A model generated the notes under the pieces. That model saw only the letters and a program-made list of their open reading frames with translations, made no database searches and was not told where the DNA came from. Source: Streptomyces venezuelae (GTDB lineage Bacteria; Actinomycetota; Actinomycetes; Streptomycetales; Streptomycetaceae). Taken from it: a stretch of DNA of 64,000 bases. Each line of letters begins with the position of its first letter. The stretch's first letter is position 1. Shown here in pieces: positions 41,330 to 48,902 of this stretch. A program made the position numbers and the translations under genes. Where the stretch lies: assembly GCF_008642275.1 (NCBI RefSeq), contig NZ_CP029189.1, forward strand, positions 372,001 to 436,000. Direction: 5' to 3'.

Positions 41330-42292
41330 TCAGGCGTAGCGTCCGGCCAGGGTCGTCACCGTCTCGGCGAGGGCACGGCGCAGTTCGGGCGGGCCGAGCA
41401 CCTCGGCCTCCGTGCCCAGGCGCAGCAGGTCCCCGACGGCGACGGCCTGGGACTCGACGGAGATGCTCAGCCGGACCCAGCCGTCCGCGTCGGCCGGGCC
41501 CGCGTCGGCGAGCGCCCGGGTGCCCGCCGCCCCGAACTGCATCGGCAGCAGCTGCTGCCCGCGAGGGGACAGGCGTATGTCGGCGGTCTGCTGGTGGAGC
41601 ACGGCGTCCAGACGGCTGGTGGACTCCTGCCAGTAGGGGGCCAGTTGGAACCCGGTGGGCCGTTCGAACCGCTCCGCCGCCGTGTCCACCGACAGGAACC
41701 GCGAGACCCGGTAGGTCCGTACGGCTGAGCCGACGTCGGCGACGAGGTACCAGATGCCGCCCTTGAGGACGAGGCCGAGCGGGTGCAGCTCGCGCCGTAC
41801 CTCGCCGCGCCAGCGGCGGTAGTGGGTGCGCAGCACGTGCTGGTCCCAGACGGCCTGGGCGATCTGCGCGAGGTACGGGACGGGGTCGGCCTCCCGGAAC
41901 CAGGCGGGCGCGTCGAGGTGGAAGCGGTCCTGGATCCGGCGGGCCCGCGCGGCGAGCGCGGCCGGCAGCGCGGCCTGGAGTTTGAGCTGGGCGGCGGCCA
42001 GATCGGCGCCGAGGCCGAGCTCCTGCGCGGGTCCCGGGGCGCCGGCCAGGAAGAGGGAGCCGGCCTGGGCGTCGGTGAGGCCGGTGAGACGTGTGCGGTA
42101 GCCGTCGGCCAGCCGGTAGCCGCCCGCCGGGCCGCGGTCGGCGAGGACGGGAACGCCACAGGCGCCGAGGGCGTCGACGTCGCGGTGGATGGTGCGCACC
42201 GACACCTCCAGCTCGGCGGCGAGTTCGGGGGCGGTCATCCGGCCGCGGTTCTGCAGCAGCAGGAGCAGGGAGAGAAGCCGGTCGGCACGCAT
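41330..42292 (-). CDS. WYL-domain HTH regulator (YafY-like)
   Basis: A 320-residue regulator with an N-terminal DeoR-like winged HTH (residues 1-60; MTAPELAAELEVSVRTIHRDVDAL) and a WYL domain (about 140-220), whose ligand may be a nucleotide or nucleic acid. A WCX-like C-terminal extension follows. It is divergent from the DUF3224 gene, with a perfect 11-bp-arm dyad in the 100-bp gap, a recurrent pairing in Streptomyces. It probably controls both itself and DUF3224. Confidence 0.9.
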   Translation of the reverse strand: MRADRLLSLLLLLQNRGRMTAPELAAELEVSVRTIHRDVDALGACGVPVLADRGPAGGYRLADGYRTRLTGLTDAQAGSLFLAGAPGPAQELGLGADLAAAQLKLQAALPAALAARARRIQDRFHLDAPAWFREADPVPYLAQIAQAVWDQHVLRTHYRRWRGEVRRELHPLGLVLKGGIWYLVADVGSAVRTYRVSRFLSVDTAAERFERPTGFQLAPYWQESTSRLDAVLHQQTADIRLSPRGQQLLPMQFGAAGTRALADAGPADADGWVRLSISVESQAVAVGDLLRLGTEAEVLGPPELRRALAETVTTLAGRYA

Positions 42293-42307
42293 GGCGTCAT
42301 TGTCGCG

Positions 42308-42334
42308 CGTACCTGACAGAAGGTGTCAGGTACG
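42308..42334. promoter_or_regulatory. Operator of the WYL regulator
   Basis: Arms 42308-42318 and 42324-42334 (CGTACCTGACA and TGTCAGGTACG) are perfectly complementary around GAAGG, 16 bases from the regulator start and 58 bases from DUF3224. Confidence 0.75.
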
Positions 42335-42392
42335 GCTGCCAGCCTGGGCCACGCCGGGCGGAGCGACCGTCCGTGCGACCGAGAGGATCGTC

Positions 42393-42806
42393 ATGCGCAC
42401 GCCCGTTGAGACCGGTGGCCGCTTCACCTTCGCCAACTGGGAGGAGAGCCCCGTCGGCGCCGTGGACGCCGTTCCCCGGCTCGCCCACGCCCGTGTCAAC
42501 AACGCCTTCACCGGCGGGATCGCGGCTGCCGATACCGCCTGCGCCTACACGATCGCCTACGTCGGGGAGAACGTCGGCTCCTACAGCGGGATGGAGCTCG
42601 TCTCCGGCAGCCTCGACGGCCGCAAGGGCAGTTTCGTGCTGGAGGAGCGCGGCAGCTTCGACGCGGGCGGCACGGTGTGCCGTTTCGAGGTGGTACCCGG
42701 CTCCGGCACCGGGGATCTCACCGGCCTGACGGGCTCCGGGGGCTTCACCTACCGCCACGGCGACACCTCCGTCGCGTACACCTTCACCTACGAGATGGCG
42801 AACTGA
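42393..42806 (+). CDS. DUF3224 family protein
   Basis: A 137-residue beta-rich protein with the DUF3224 features NNAFTGGI, YTIAYVGENVGSYSGMELVSGSLDGRKGSF (about 52-80) and a final GDTSVAYTFTYEM. The family adopts an allene-oxide-cyclase-like barrel; no activity is established. It has no signal peptide and is cytoplasmic. ATG 42393 follows GAGAGGATCG. It is probably controlled by the divergent WYL regulator. Confidence 0.88.
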   Translation: MRTPVETGGRFTFANWEESPVGAVDAVPRLAHARVNNAFTGGIAAADTACAYTIAYVGENVGSYSGMELVSGSLDGRKGSFVLEERGSFDAGGTVCRFEVVPGSGTGDLTGLTGSGGFTYRHGDTSVAYTFTYEMAN

Positions 42807-42896
42807 CGAACTGACGTGCGGGGATCACGCTTTGACGTCAAGGTGTGGTCCGCACCGGCCGGCGCGCGGTTTCCGTGCGACCACCTACCAGTTCTG

Positions 42897-43007
42897 TTAG
42901 GTGAGTTGAGCCGCGGTATTGCGGTGGTGGTATTCGGGGGCATTAACGCCGACGATACCGGGAGCGTTACGGTCCACGATGACGCCCCGAATTGACACAT
43001 CGAGCAT
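42897..43007 (-). CDS. Possible 36-residue peptide
   Basis: ATG 43007 to TAA 42897 encodes 36 residues starting MLDVSIRGVIVDRNAPGIVG and ending HHRNTAAQLT, a balanced, non-repetitive composition unlike chance high-GC frames. No good Shine-Dalgarno is present. A perfect 20-bp palindrome and a TACGAT -10-like element lie directly upstream, so it may be a small regulated peptide; it may equally be untranslated. Confidence 0.3.
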   Translation of the reverse strand: MLDVSIRGVIVDRNAPGIVGVNAPEYHHRNTAAQLT

Positions 43008-43030
43008 TACGCCGGGGCGGGGTGCAGTAT

Positions 43031-43050
43031 CGTAAGTTCCGGAACTTACG
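43031..43050. promoter_or_regulatory. Perfect 20-bp palindrome
   Basis: CGTAAGTTCCGGAACTTACG is fully self-complementary with no spacer, in a gene-poor, locally AT-richer region 24 bases upstream of a possible small peptide start. On the minus strand, its end forms a TACGAT -10-like sequence, so a repressor bound here would block that promoter. Confidence 0.6.
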
Positions 43051-43139
43051 GAACATGCGAAGGCGGCGCGCCCCAGGGCGCGCACGCCAGAGGCCCGACG
43101 CGGCATCCTCACCGCGCCGGGCCGACCCCGGAGACGGCC

Positions 43140-43168
43140 CCCCGGACGTGATTTCAGCACGTCCGGGG
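43140..43168. terminator. Hairpin terminator after 50-residue peptide
   Basis: An 11-bp perfect stem (43140-43150 with 43158-43168) with loop ATTTCAG begins 4 bases after the stop codon of the small minus-strand frame 43172-43324, supporting the reality of that gene. Confidence 0.75.
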
Positions 43169-43171
43169 CGG

Positions 43172-43324
43172 CTATCCCCGCAGCGCGCGCACGAGTTGTG
43201 CGCCGTAGGCCAGCAGGGCCACGATCGGAACGGCGCCTCGCGCCGTCCACCTGACCCGGGCCACCAACCGACGCAGTCGATTACGCCGCGGCGGCCTGCC
43301 GCCTCCTTCGTCAGGGTCCTTCAC
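43172..43324 (-). CDS. Small single-pass membrane peptide
   Basis: A GTG-started 50-codon frame: a charged, Arg-rich N-terminus (KDPDEGGGRPPRRNRLRR) followed by a hydrophobic segment (about residues 31-43, AVPIVALLAYGAQ). A strong GGAAGGGG ribosome site lies just before the GTG and a perfect terminator hairpin follows the stop. These together make a genuine small gene likely. The topology would be N-in; function is unknown. Confidence 0.5.
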   Translation of the reverse strand: MKDPDEGGGRPPRRNRLRRLVARVRWTARGAVPIVALLAYGAQLVRALRG

Positions 43325-43764
43325 GGCACCCCTTCCTTCACCTCGGGGACCGGTCCGCAGCCGCGGACCTTCGGCACGTCGTGGCACTGCGGCAACGCAC
43401 CGAAGGGCAGCAGCAGAACGCCACCGACCCAGAGGATGCAACAGGGAAACAATAGCCACTTGCGAAGCCACGGGACAGCCGAAGCAGAGAATTCCGAAAT
43501 TCACGGACACCTCAAATCCGCACATCGTTCGGCGAATTCGAACATCCACGGTGGCAGCGCGTCGGCGACCGCCGCACTCCGAGGCGGCAGAGCGCGTTCG
43601 GTCACCCCGGGCCGCCCGGCCGCGTGACGAAGGGACGCCTCCCCCAGCGCCCGAGTCGACGTGAGCGCCGGCCCAGGCTTTACCGGAAAAACTGTTGAAT
43701 CCGGTCCCAGTGTCCGGAAATCCTCGGCCAGTTTGGCGATCTGGGTACTGATGTTTCATCATCA
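43325..43764. other. Gene-poor upstream region of the lux-like operon
   Basis: About 440 bases with lower GC (for example 43441-43560) and no frame with convincing codon bias on either strand. It presumably holds the promoter of the 50-codon peptide and possibly distal control elements of the 43917 operon. I see no further repeat or structural RNA. Confidence 0.5.
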
Positions 43765-43795
43765 TGACTGCACGTCAGTTCTCGGCGTGCAGTCA
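43765..43795. promoter_or_regulatory. 10-bp-arm inverted repeat before the PaaK/LuxE/LuxC operon
   Basis: TGACTGCACG (43765-43774) and CGTGCAGTCA (43786-43795) are perfectly complementary with an 11-base loop, about 120 bases upstream of the first ATG of the operon. It could be an operator or a leader hairpin. No regulator gene lies in the operon. Confidence 0.5.
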
Positions 43796-43916
43796 GAGGG
43801 ATACGGGGGCGCCGGGGGGTCCCCCGTTCACCGGCTCGATCCCGCAGGCGAGTTCCCGTTCTCGCCGCGCCCCGCCGTGACTCCCCTTCCCGTTCCCGTC
43901 ATCCAGGCAAAGGCTC

Positions 43917-45203
43917 ATGTCCGCCCAGCAGCTCTCGGACCTCATACGTTTCGCCCGCCACAACTCGCCCTACTACCGGGACCTCTACGCGTCCCTGCCC
44001 GCGCACGTCGACCGCCTCACCGACCTGCCGGTGGTCGACCAGCAGGAGTTCTGGGCGGCCAACGCCCTGCACGACAGCCAGGTGCTGACCGGCCCGCTCA
44101 GCGAGGCCACCGTCTACAAGACCGGCGGCACCACCGGGTCCCCCAAGTTCTCCGTGTACACCCGCGACGAGTGGCGCACGTTCGTCACCGCCTTCGGCGA
44201 GGGACTCGTGGACGCCGGCCTGCGCCCGGGGCACCGGGTCGCCGATCTCTTCTACGCCGGGGAGCTGTACGCCAGCTTCCTCTTCGTCCTCGACTCGCTC
44301 GCCCACGCGCCCGTGGACAACGTCCGCCTGCCCATCGGCGGCGGTGCACCGCCGGAATCCACGATCCCCACGCTGTGCGATCTCTCCGCCCACGTGCTGA
44401 CCGGCACGACCACCACCCTGTGCCGGCTCGCCGAGCAGGTCGTCTCGTCCGGTGCCCGGCTCGATTCGGTGGAGTTGCTCCTCTTCGGCGGCGAGGCCCT
44501 CTTCGACGACCAGCGGCGGCTGCTGGCCGCGGCGTTCCCCGGCGCCGAGGCGCGTTCCGTCGGATACGCGAGCGTCGACGCGGGCCTGCTCGGCCGCCCG
44601 GTGCCCGGCACCGACGCCCGGGTGCACCGGGCCTTCACCCCCTACTCGGTGGTCGAGATCCTCGACGACTCCACCGGCGAACCCATCACCGAACCGGGTC
44701 GGCCGGGCCGGGTCGTCGTCACCAGCCTGTTCCGCCGGCTCATGCCGATCATCCGCTACCCCGCCGGTGACCGGGCCGAGTGGACCGGCACCGGGCAGGG
44801 CCACTTCCGGATCCTCGGGCGCGCCGAGGAGGGTGTGCGCGTGGGCCCCGTCTCCCTCTACACGCAGGACGCCCAGGACGCCGTGGCCGCGGCGGACACC
44901 GAGGGTCACGTGGTCGGGATGCAGCTCGTCGTCCGCCGCTGGGACGGCCGCGACGGGCTCGTCCTGCGGCTGGCGACGGCCCCCGGCGACGACACCGGCG
45001 ACCGGGTGACGGGCAGCGGCCGTGCGGCACTGGCCGAGGCCGTCGTGGCGGAACTCGAAACGGCACGGCCGCTCTATCCGGACAGTGTGCGCGCCGGGTT
45101 CGTGCACCCCCTGTCCGTGGAGTGGGCACGCCACCGCGACCTCGCCGTCAACCCGCGCTCGGGCAAGCTCGTCCGCGTGCTCGACGAGAGGCCGACCGCA
45201 TGA
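43917..45203 (+). CDS. PaaK-like adenylate-forming carboxylate ligase
   Basis: A 428-residue enzyme of the phenylacetate-CoA-ligase branch of the ANL superfamily. It starts with the typical ARHNSPYYRDLY and has the P-loop-like A3 motif KTGGTTGSPK (about 62-71), including the Lys. LFGGEALF and YASVDAG (about 190-222) correspond to nucleotide-binding regions, and a C-terminal small domain carries the final catalytic Lys (RSGKLVRV). It should activate a carboxylic acid as acyl-AMP and pass it to CoA or a carrier. First gene of a five-gene operon; its stop overlaps the exporter start (ATGA). Confidence 0.85.
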   Translation: MSAQQLSDLIRFARHNSPYYRDLYASLPAHVDRLTDLPVVDQQEFWAANALHDSQVLTGPLSEATVYKTGGTTGSPKFSVYTRDEWRTFVTAFGEGLVDAGLRPGHRVADLFYAGELYASFLFVLDSLAHAPVDNVRLPIGGGAPPESTIPTLCDLSAHVLTGTTTTLCRLAEQVVSSGARLDSVELLLFGGEALFDDQRRLLAAAFPGAEARSVGYASVDAGLLGRPVPGTDARVHRAFTPYSVVEILDDSTGEPITEPGRPGRVVVTSLFRRLMPIIRYPAGDRAEWTGTGQGHFRILGRAEEGVRVGPVSLYTQDAQDAVAAADTEGHVVGMQLVVRRWDGRDGLVLRLATAPGDDTGDRVTGSGRAALAEAVVAELETARPLYPDSVRAGFVHPLSVEWARHRDLAVNPRSGKLVRVLDERPTA

Positions 45204-46570
45204 CCGCCGCACCCACGGCCGGCCCGGTCGGCCCGGCCACAACGGAGTCCGAGGGACAGCCGCGGACCGGAACCACGGCACCGGCACCGGCACCGGCACC
45301 GGCACCGGCACCGTCCCGGCGTCGCCGCGCTCCGCTGGTCCTGCGCAACCGTGCCTTCGGCGCCGTATGGGTCGGGCAGGTCCTCACCCAGGCCTCCGTG
45401 CGCATGTTCCAGGTCGGCGTGTCCTGGTGGATCGTCGCCTACGCCGTACCCGGAGCACGGGGGCTGGCCTCGGGGCTGTTCATGGCGGTCTGCACGCTGC
45501 CCGCCGTGGCGCTGGCGCCCGTCGTGGCCCGTGCCGTCGCCAGGTTCGCGCACCGTTCGGTGCTGCGGACCGCCGCCGCCGCGGCCGGGGCCGCCTCGGC
45601 CACCCTGGCCCTGTGGGCGTACGGCGGCGGCCTGCCGCTCACCTCCGTGTACGCGGCCGGTCTCGCCCTGGCCACCTGCCAGGCGTTCTTCGACCCCTGT
45701 CTGACCACCTCGGTCCCCGAACTCGTCGACGATGCCGACATCGAGACGGCCACCGGCTTCGAGCTGTCGACCCAGTCGCTGGCCGGCCTCGCGGGAGCGC
45801 TGCTCGGCGCGCTGACCGTCGACCGTGCCGGCCTGGCCGGACTGTCCGCCGGCTGCGCGGCCGCCTACCTCGGCGCCGCCGTGCTCGTCGCGAGCGCCCG
45901 GTTCCGTACCGTCGCCGCGGACGGCGCGGACGGCGCGGACGGCGCGGCGGCACCGCCCCGGCAGCGCCCGCTCCGCCGCATCCTGGCCGAACTGCCCGCC
46001 GTACGGCGGATCCTGGTCTGCTTCACCGCGGCGAACCTGTTCACCGCTGCCGTGTTCGTCGTCATCCCCCTGTACACCCGGTCCGTCCTGAACGGCGGGG
46101 GCGCCACCGTGGCCCTGCTGGAAGCCTCCCTGGGCACCGGCGCGCTCGTCGGCGCCTTCACCGGCACCCGCGTGCCCGGGCGGCCCACGGTCGCCGGCGC
46201 CTGGTGCCTCGGCCTGATGGCCCTCGCGCTGGCGCTGCCCGGGCTGTTCGCGCAGCGCCCGGTCATCGCGGGCTGCCTGGCCGTGGCCGGCTGGTGCGCC
46301 GGGGCGGTCAGCGTGCGCTTCGTCGCCCTGTTCCAGCGGATGGTGCCCACAGCCGACAAGCCCGGCTTCTTCGCCGTGATGCAGGCCGTCCTGGGTGCCT
46401 CCCTGCCGGTGGCGTCCCTGGTGTTCGGGTCCGCCGGCGACGTCCTCTCCCCGCAGACGCTCTGCCTCGTGCAGGGCATCGGTCTGCTCCCGGCTGCCTG
46501 CGCGCTGGCCCTTCTCGGTTCCCGTACGCCCGGCCCGGCCATGACGGAACCCGCCGGAGGCACGCGATGA
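45200..46570 (+). CDS. MFS transporter (enterobactin-exporter-like)
   Basis: A 456-residue major-facilitator protein with 10-12 helices. The N-terminal RNRAFGAVWVGQVLTQASVRMFQVGVSWW segment matches the EntS/MFS-3 group that exports siderophores and other natural products. An Ala-Pro repeat precedes it, coded by six GGCACC units, and a DGADGADG loop lies in the middle. Start and stop overlap both neighbours by 4 bases. It probably exports the product of the pathway. Confidence 0.85.
   Translation: MTAAPTAGPVGPATTESEGQPRTGTTAPAPAPAPAPAPSRRRRAPLVLRNRAFGAVWVGQVLTQASVRMFQVGVSWWIVAYAVPGARGLASGLFMAVCTLPAVALAPVVARAVARFAHRSVLRTAAAAAGAASATLALWAYGGGLPLTSVYAAGLALATCQAFFDPCLTTSVPELVDDADIETATGFELSTQSLAGLAGALLGALTVDRAGLAGLSAGCAAAYLGAAVLVASARFRTVAADGADGADGAAAPPRQRPLRRILAELPAVRRILVCFTAANLFTAAVFVVIPLYTRSVLNGGGATVALLEASLGTGALVGAFTGTRVPGRPTVAGAWCLGLMALALALPGLFAQRPVIAGCLAVAGWCAGAVSVRFVALFQRMVPTADKPGFFAVMQAVLGASLPVASLVFGSAGDVLSPQTLCLVQGIGLLPAACALALLGSRTPGPAMTEPAGGTR
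45277..45312. repeat. Six perfect GGCACC units
   Basis: The hexanucleotide is repeated six times in frame, encoding the Ala-Pro linker at the N-terminus of the MFS exporter; copy-number change would preserve the frame. Confidence 0.85.
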
Positions 46571-47712
46571 GCCCCCTGATCACACCGGCCGTCCGCGCGG
46601 ACATCGCCGAACTGCGCCAGCTCTACTACGCCGTCTACGGTCCGCACTACCCCGTGGCCCTCGGCACCGACCCCGCCGAGATGGCCCGGCTCATCGCCGA
46701 CCCGCACTCCCTGTGGCTCGTCACCCGATGCGCCGGAACCGGGGCCCTGACCGCGTCCGCCGCCATCCACGGCGAGGCGGGCAGCCGCACCGGCCGCCTG
46801 GAAGGCATCGCCGTGCACCCCGAGCACCGCTCGGCCGGCCTGGCCGCCGCCCTCACCGAGGCCCTGTGCGCCGCGATGCTGGACACGGGCCGCCTGGACT
46901 CGGTGTACGCGACCGTACGCACCGTCAGTGCGGGTCCCCAGCGCGTCGTCCTGCGCAACGGCTTCCGCCCGCTGGGCATCCTGCCCAACGCCGTGGATCT
47001 CAGCAGCCGCGAAAGCCTCGCACTCTACGCGCGTCACGCCGCCGGAGTGCTCGACCGGCGGATCCCCGTCGCCGAAGTGCCCGCCCCGCTGCTGCCGTTG
47101 CTGCGCACGTCCGAGTCCGCGCTCGGCATCGACTACCCCGGGGTCCGGGCCGCCACCGGTCCGCTCCCGGCCCCCGCAGCGCACGCGGCGGCCGAACGGC
47201 TGGAGGTGATCGAGGCACCGGCCTTTGTCCGCCGCCGGTTCCGCGAGCGGTTCCCGGGCGCCGAGGGCTGGTTCTACCCGCTGCACACCCCGAACGTGCT
47301 GCTCACCCCCGAGGACGGCCGGTTCGAGGTCTACGCCTACCTCAACCGCGCCGGCGGGTACGCGTCCCTGCTGACGGCCCATCCCGACCCGGCCGCCGCC
47401 GCGTCCCACCTCGAACCCGTCACCCGGGCCCTGGCCCGCGCGGGCGCCGGCTACGTCGAGGCCCTGGTGCCACTCGCCCACCACGAGGCCCTCTCGGCCT
47501 TCCTCGCCCAGGGGTTCATCGCCGGGGCCCTCTACCCCGCCATGCGCGCGGACGGCGACGGCTTCCACGACTACGCCGTCCTGTCCCGTTCCGGCGAACG
47601 GATCGACTTCCGCGGCGTCGCCGTCGAACCACCCCTCCAGCCGTACCTGGACTGCTACGTGTCGGCCTGGGCGTCGACACACCTGCCCACATCATCCGAG
47701 GTTGCCTCATGA
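46567..47712 (+). CDS. GNAT-family protein, two GNAT-like halves
   Basis: A 381-residue protein. The first half (about 5-145) is a GNAT domain with motif A GIAVHPEHRSAGLAAALTEAL (about 78-98) and the RVVLRNGFRPLGILPN closing region. The second half (about 215-370) again shows an N-acyltransferase-like pattern (LTPEDGRFEVYAYLNRAGGYASLL, then HHEALSAFLAQGFIAGALYP). It may acylate an amine using an acyl-CoA or carrier-bound acyl group from its operon partners. ATGA overlaps at both ends show tight coupling. Substrate unknown. Confidence 0.75.
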   Translation: MSPLITPAVRADIAELRQLYYAVYGPHYPVALGTDPAEMARLIADPHSLWLVTRCAGTGALTASAAIHGEAGSRTGRLEGIAVHPEHRSAGLAAALTEALCAAMLDTGRLDSVYATVRTVSAGPQRVVLRNGFRPLGILPNAVDLSSRESLALYARHAAGVLDRRIPVAEVPAPLLPLLRTSESALGIDYPGVRAATGPLPAPAAHAAAERLEVIEAPAFVRRRFRERFPGAEGWFYPLHTPNVLLTPEDGRFEVYAYLNRAGGYASLLTAHPDPAAAASHLEPVTRALARAGAGYVEALVPLAHHEALSAFLAQGFIAGALYPAMRADGDGFHDYAVLSRSGERIDFRGVAVEPPLQPYLDCYVSAWASTHLPTSSEVAS

Positions 47713-48902
47713 GCCCCATGGCCCCCGTTAACCCCGTTAACCCCGTGAACCCCGTGAACCCCCATCTGGCGCCGGTCGCCGTACCCGACCCGGCCCTGCT
47801 GCCGCACGTACAAGAGCTGTGCGACCTGACCGATCCGTACGCCTTCGGACCCGAGCAGGACGCGCTGTTCGCCGCAGCCATGGCGGAGACCAACGCCTGG
47901 CACACCGAACGCTCCGCGTTCTTCCGTTCCCTGTACGAGGCCACCGCGCCGGCCGAGCCCTACCGTGCGCCGCTCGTCCACGCGAACTTCTTCAAGCGGC
48001 ACGAGGTGCTCTCCATCCCCCGCGAGGACGTCGACCTGCACCTGACCTCCTCCGGGACCACTGGCCAGAAGTCCCAGATGTTCTTCGACCGGTGGACCAT
48101 CCGCTCCGCCCAGCGCATGGTCGCCCGGATCTTCGAGCACAACGGGTGGATCACCCCCGACCAGGAGGTCAACTACCTCCTGTACAGCTACGAGCCGGCC
48201 CCCTCGCTGAACCTCGGGACCGCCTTCACCGACAACTACCTGTGCGACTTCGCCCCCGCGCGCAGTGTCACCTACGCGCTGCGCAACACCGGCGGCGAGC
48301 ACGAGTTCGACCCCTTCGGCTGCATCGCGGCGCTGCGCCGCTTCGAGCAGGAGGACGCCCCGGTCCGCATCCTCGGCTTCCCGGCCTTCCTCTTCTTCAC
48401 CCTGGAGCGGATGCGGGCCATGGGGCTGCCTCCGCTGCGCCTGCCCGAGGGCTCCCTCGTGGTCCTCGGCGGCGGCTGGAAGGGCCACGCCGACCGGCGC
48501 GTCGAGAAGGAGGAGCTGTACTCCCGGGTCACCGAGCAGCTCGGCATTCCCGGTGAGCGGATCCGGGACACCTTCGGGTCGGTCGAGCACTGCATCCCGT
48601 ACATCGAGTGCGACCACCACCGGCTGCACGCTCCCGTCTGGTCGCGCGTGACGATCCGCTCGACCCGCACCCTCGAACCCCTGCCCTACGGGGAGCGCGG
48701 CTACCTGCACCTCGTGTCGCCGTACATCACCTCGGTGCCCGCGCAGAGCGTGGTCATGGGCGACCTCGCCTCGCTCCAGCCGGGCGACGCGTGCGGGTGC
48801 GAGCTGCAGACCCCCTGGTTCACCGTCCACGGCCGTGCCGGGGTGAGCCGCAACCGCAGCTGCGCGGTGGCCGCAGCGGAACTGATGAAGGGTATGGCGT
48901 GA
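47709..48902 (+). CDS. LuxE-like acyl-protein synthetase
   Basis: A 397-residue LuxE-family ANL enzyme. In bacterial luminescence, LuxE activates a fatty acid as acyl-AMP, takes it onto a C-terminal Cys and hands it to the LuxC reductase. Here the A3 motif is TSSGTTGQKS (about 113-122). FGSVEHCIPYIECD and the C-terminal SRNRSCAVAAAEL, with Cys385 in the acyl-acceptor position, are present. The N-terminus has a four-fold Asn-Pro-Val repeat from a 9-bp DNA repeat; a later Met could be the true start. Its stop overlaps the LuxC-fusion start as GTGA. Confidence 0.85.
   Translation: MSPMAPVNPVNPVNPVNPHLAPVAVPDPALLPHVQELCDLTDPYAFGPEQDALFAAAMAETNAWHTERSAFFRSLYEATAPAEPYRAPLVHANFFKRHEVLSIPREDVDLHLTSSGTTGQKSQMFFDRWTIRSAQRMVARIFEHNGWITPDQEVNYLLYSYEPAPSLNLGTAFTDNYLCDFAPARSVTYALRNTGGEHEFDPFGCIAALRRFEQEDAPVRILGFPAFLFFTLERMRAMGLPPLRLPEGSLVVLGGGWKGHADRRVEKEELYSRVTEQLGIPGERIRDTFGSVEHCIPYIECDHHRLHAPVWSRVTIRSTRTLEPLPYGERGYLHLVSPYITSVPAQSVVMGDLASLQPGDACGCELQTPWFTVHGRAGVSRNRSCAVAAAELMKGMA
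47724..47759. repeat. 9-bp tandem repeat in luxE-like 5' end
   Basis: Four CCCGTTAAC/CCCGTGAAC units, in frame, encode the Asn-Pro-Val repeat at the N-terminus of the acyl-protein synthetase. Confidence 0.8.

Noticed and set aside
42992-43627. A 211-codon plus-strand frame in the gap before the PaaK operon
   Set aside because: No codon bias or recognisable domain; it overlaps the terminator hairpin and the better-supported 50-codon peptide on the other strand.
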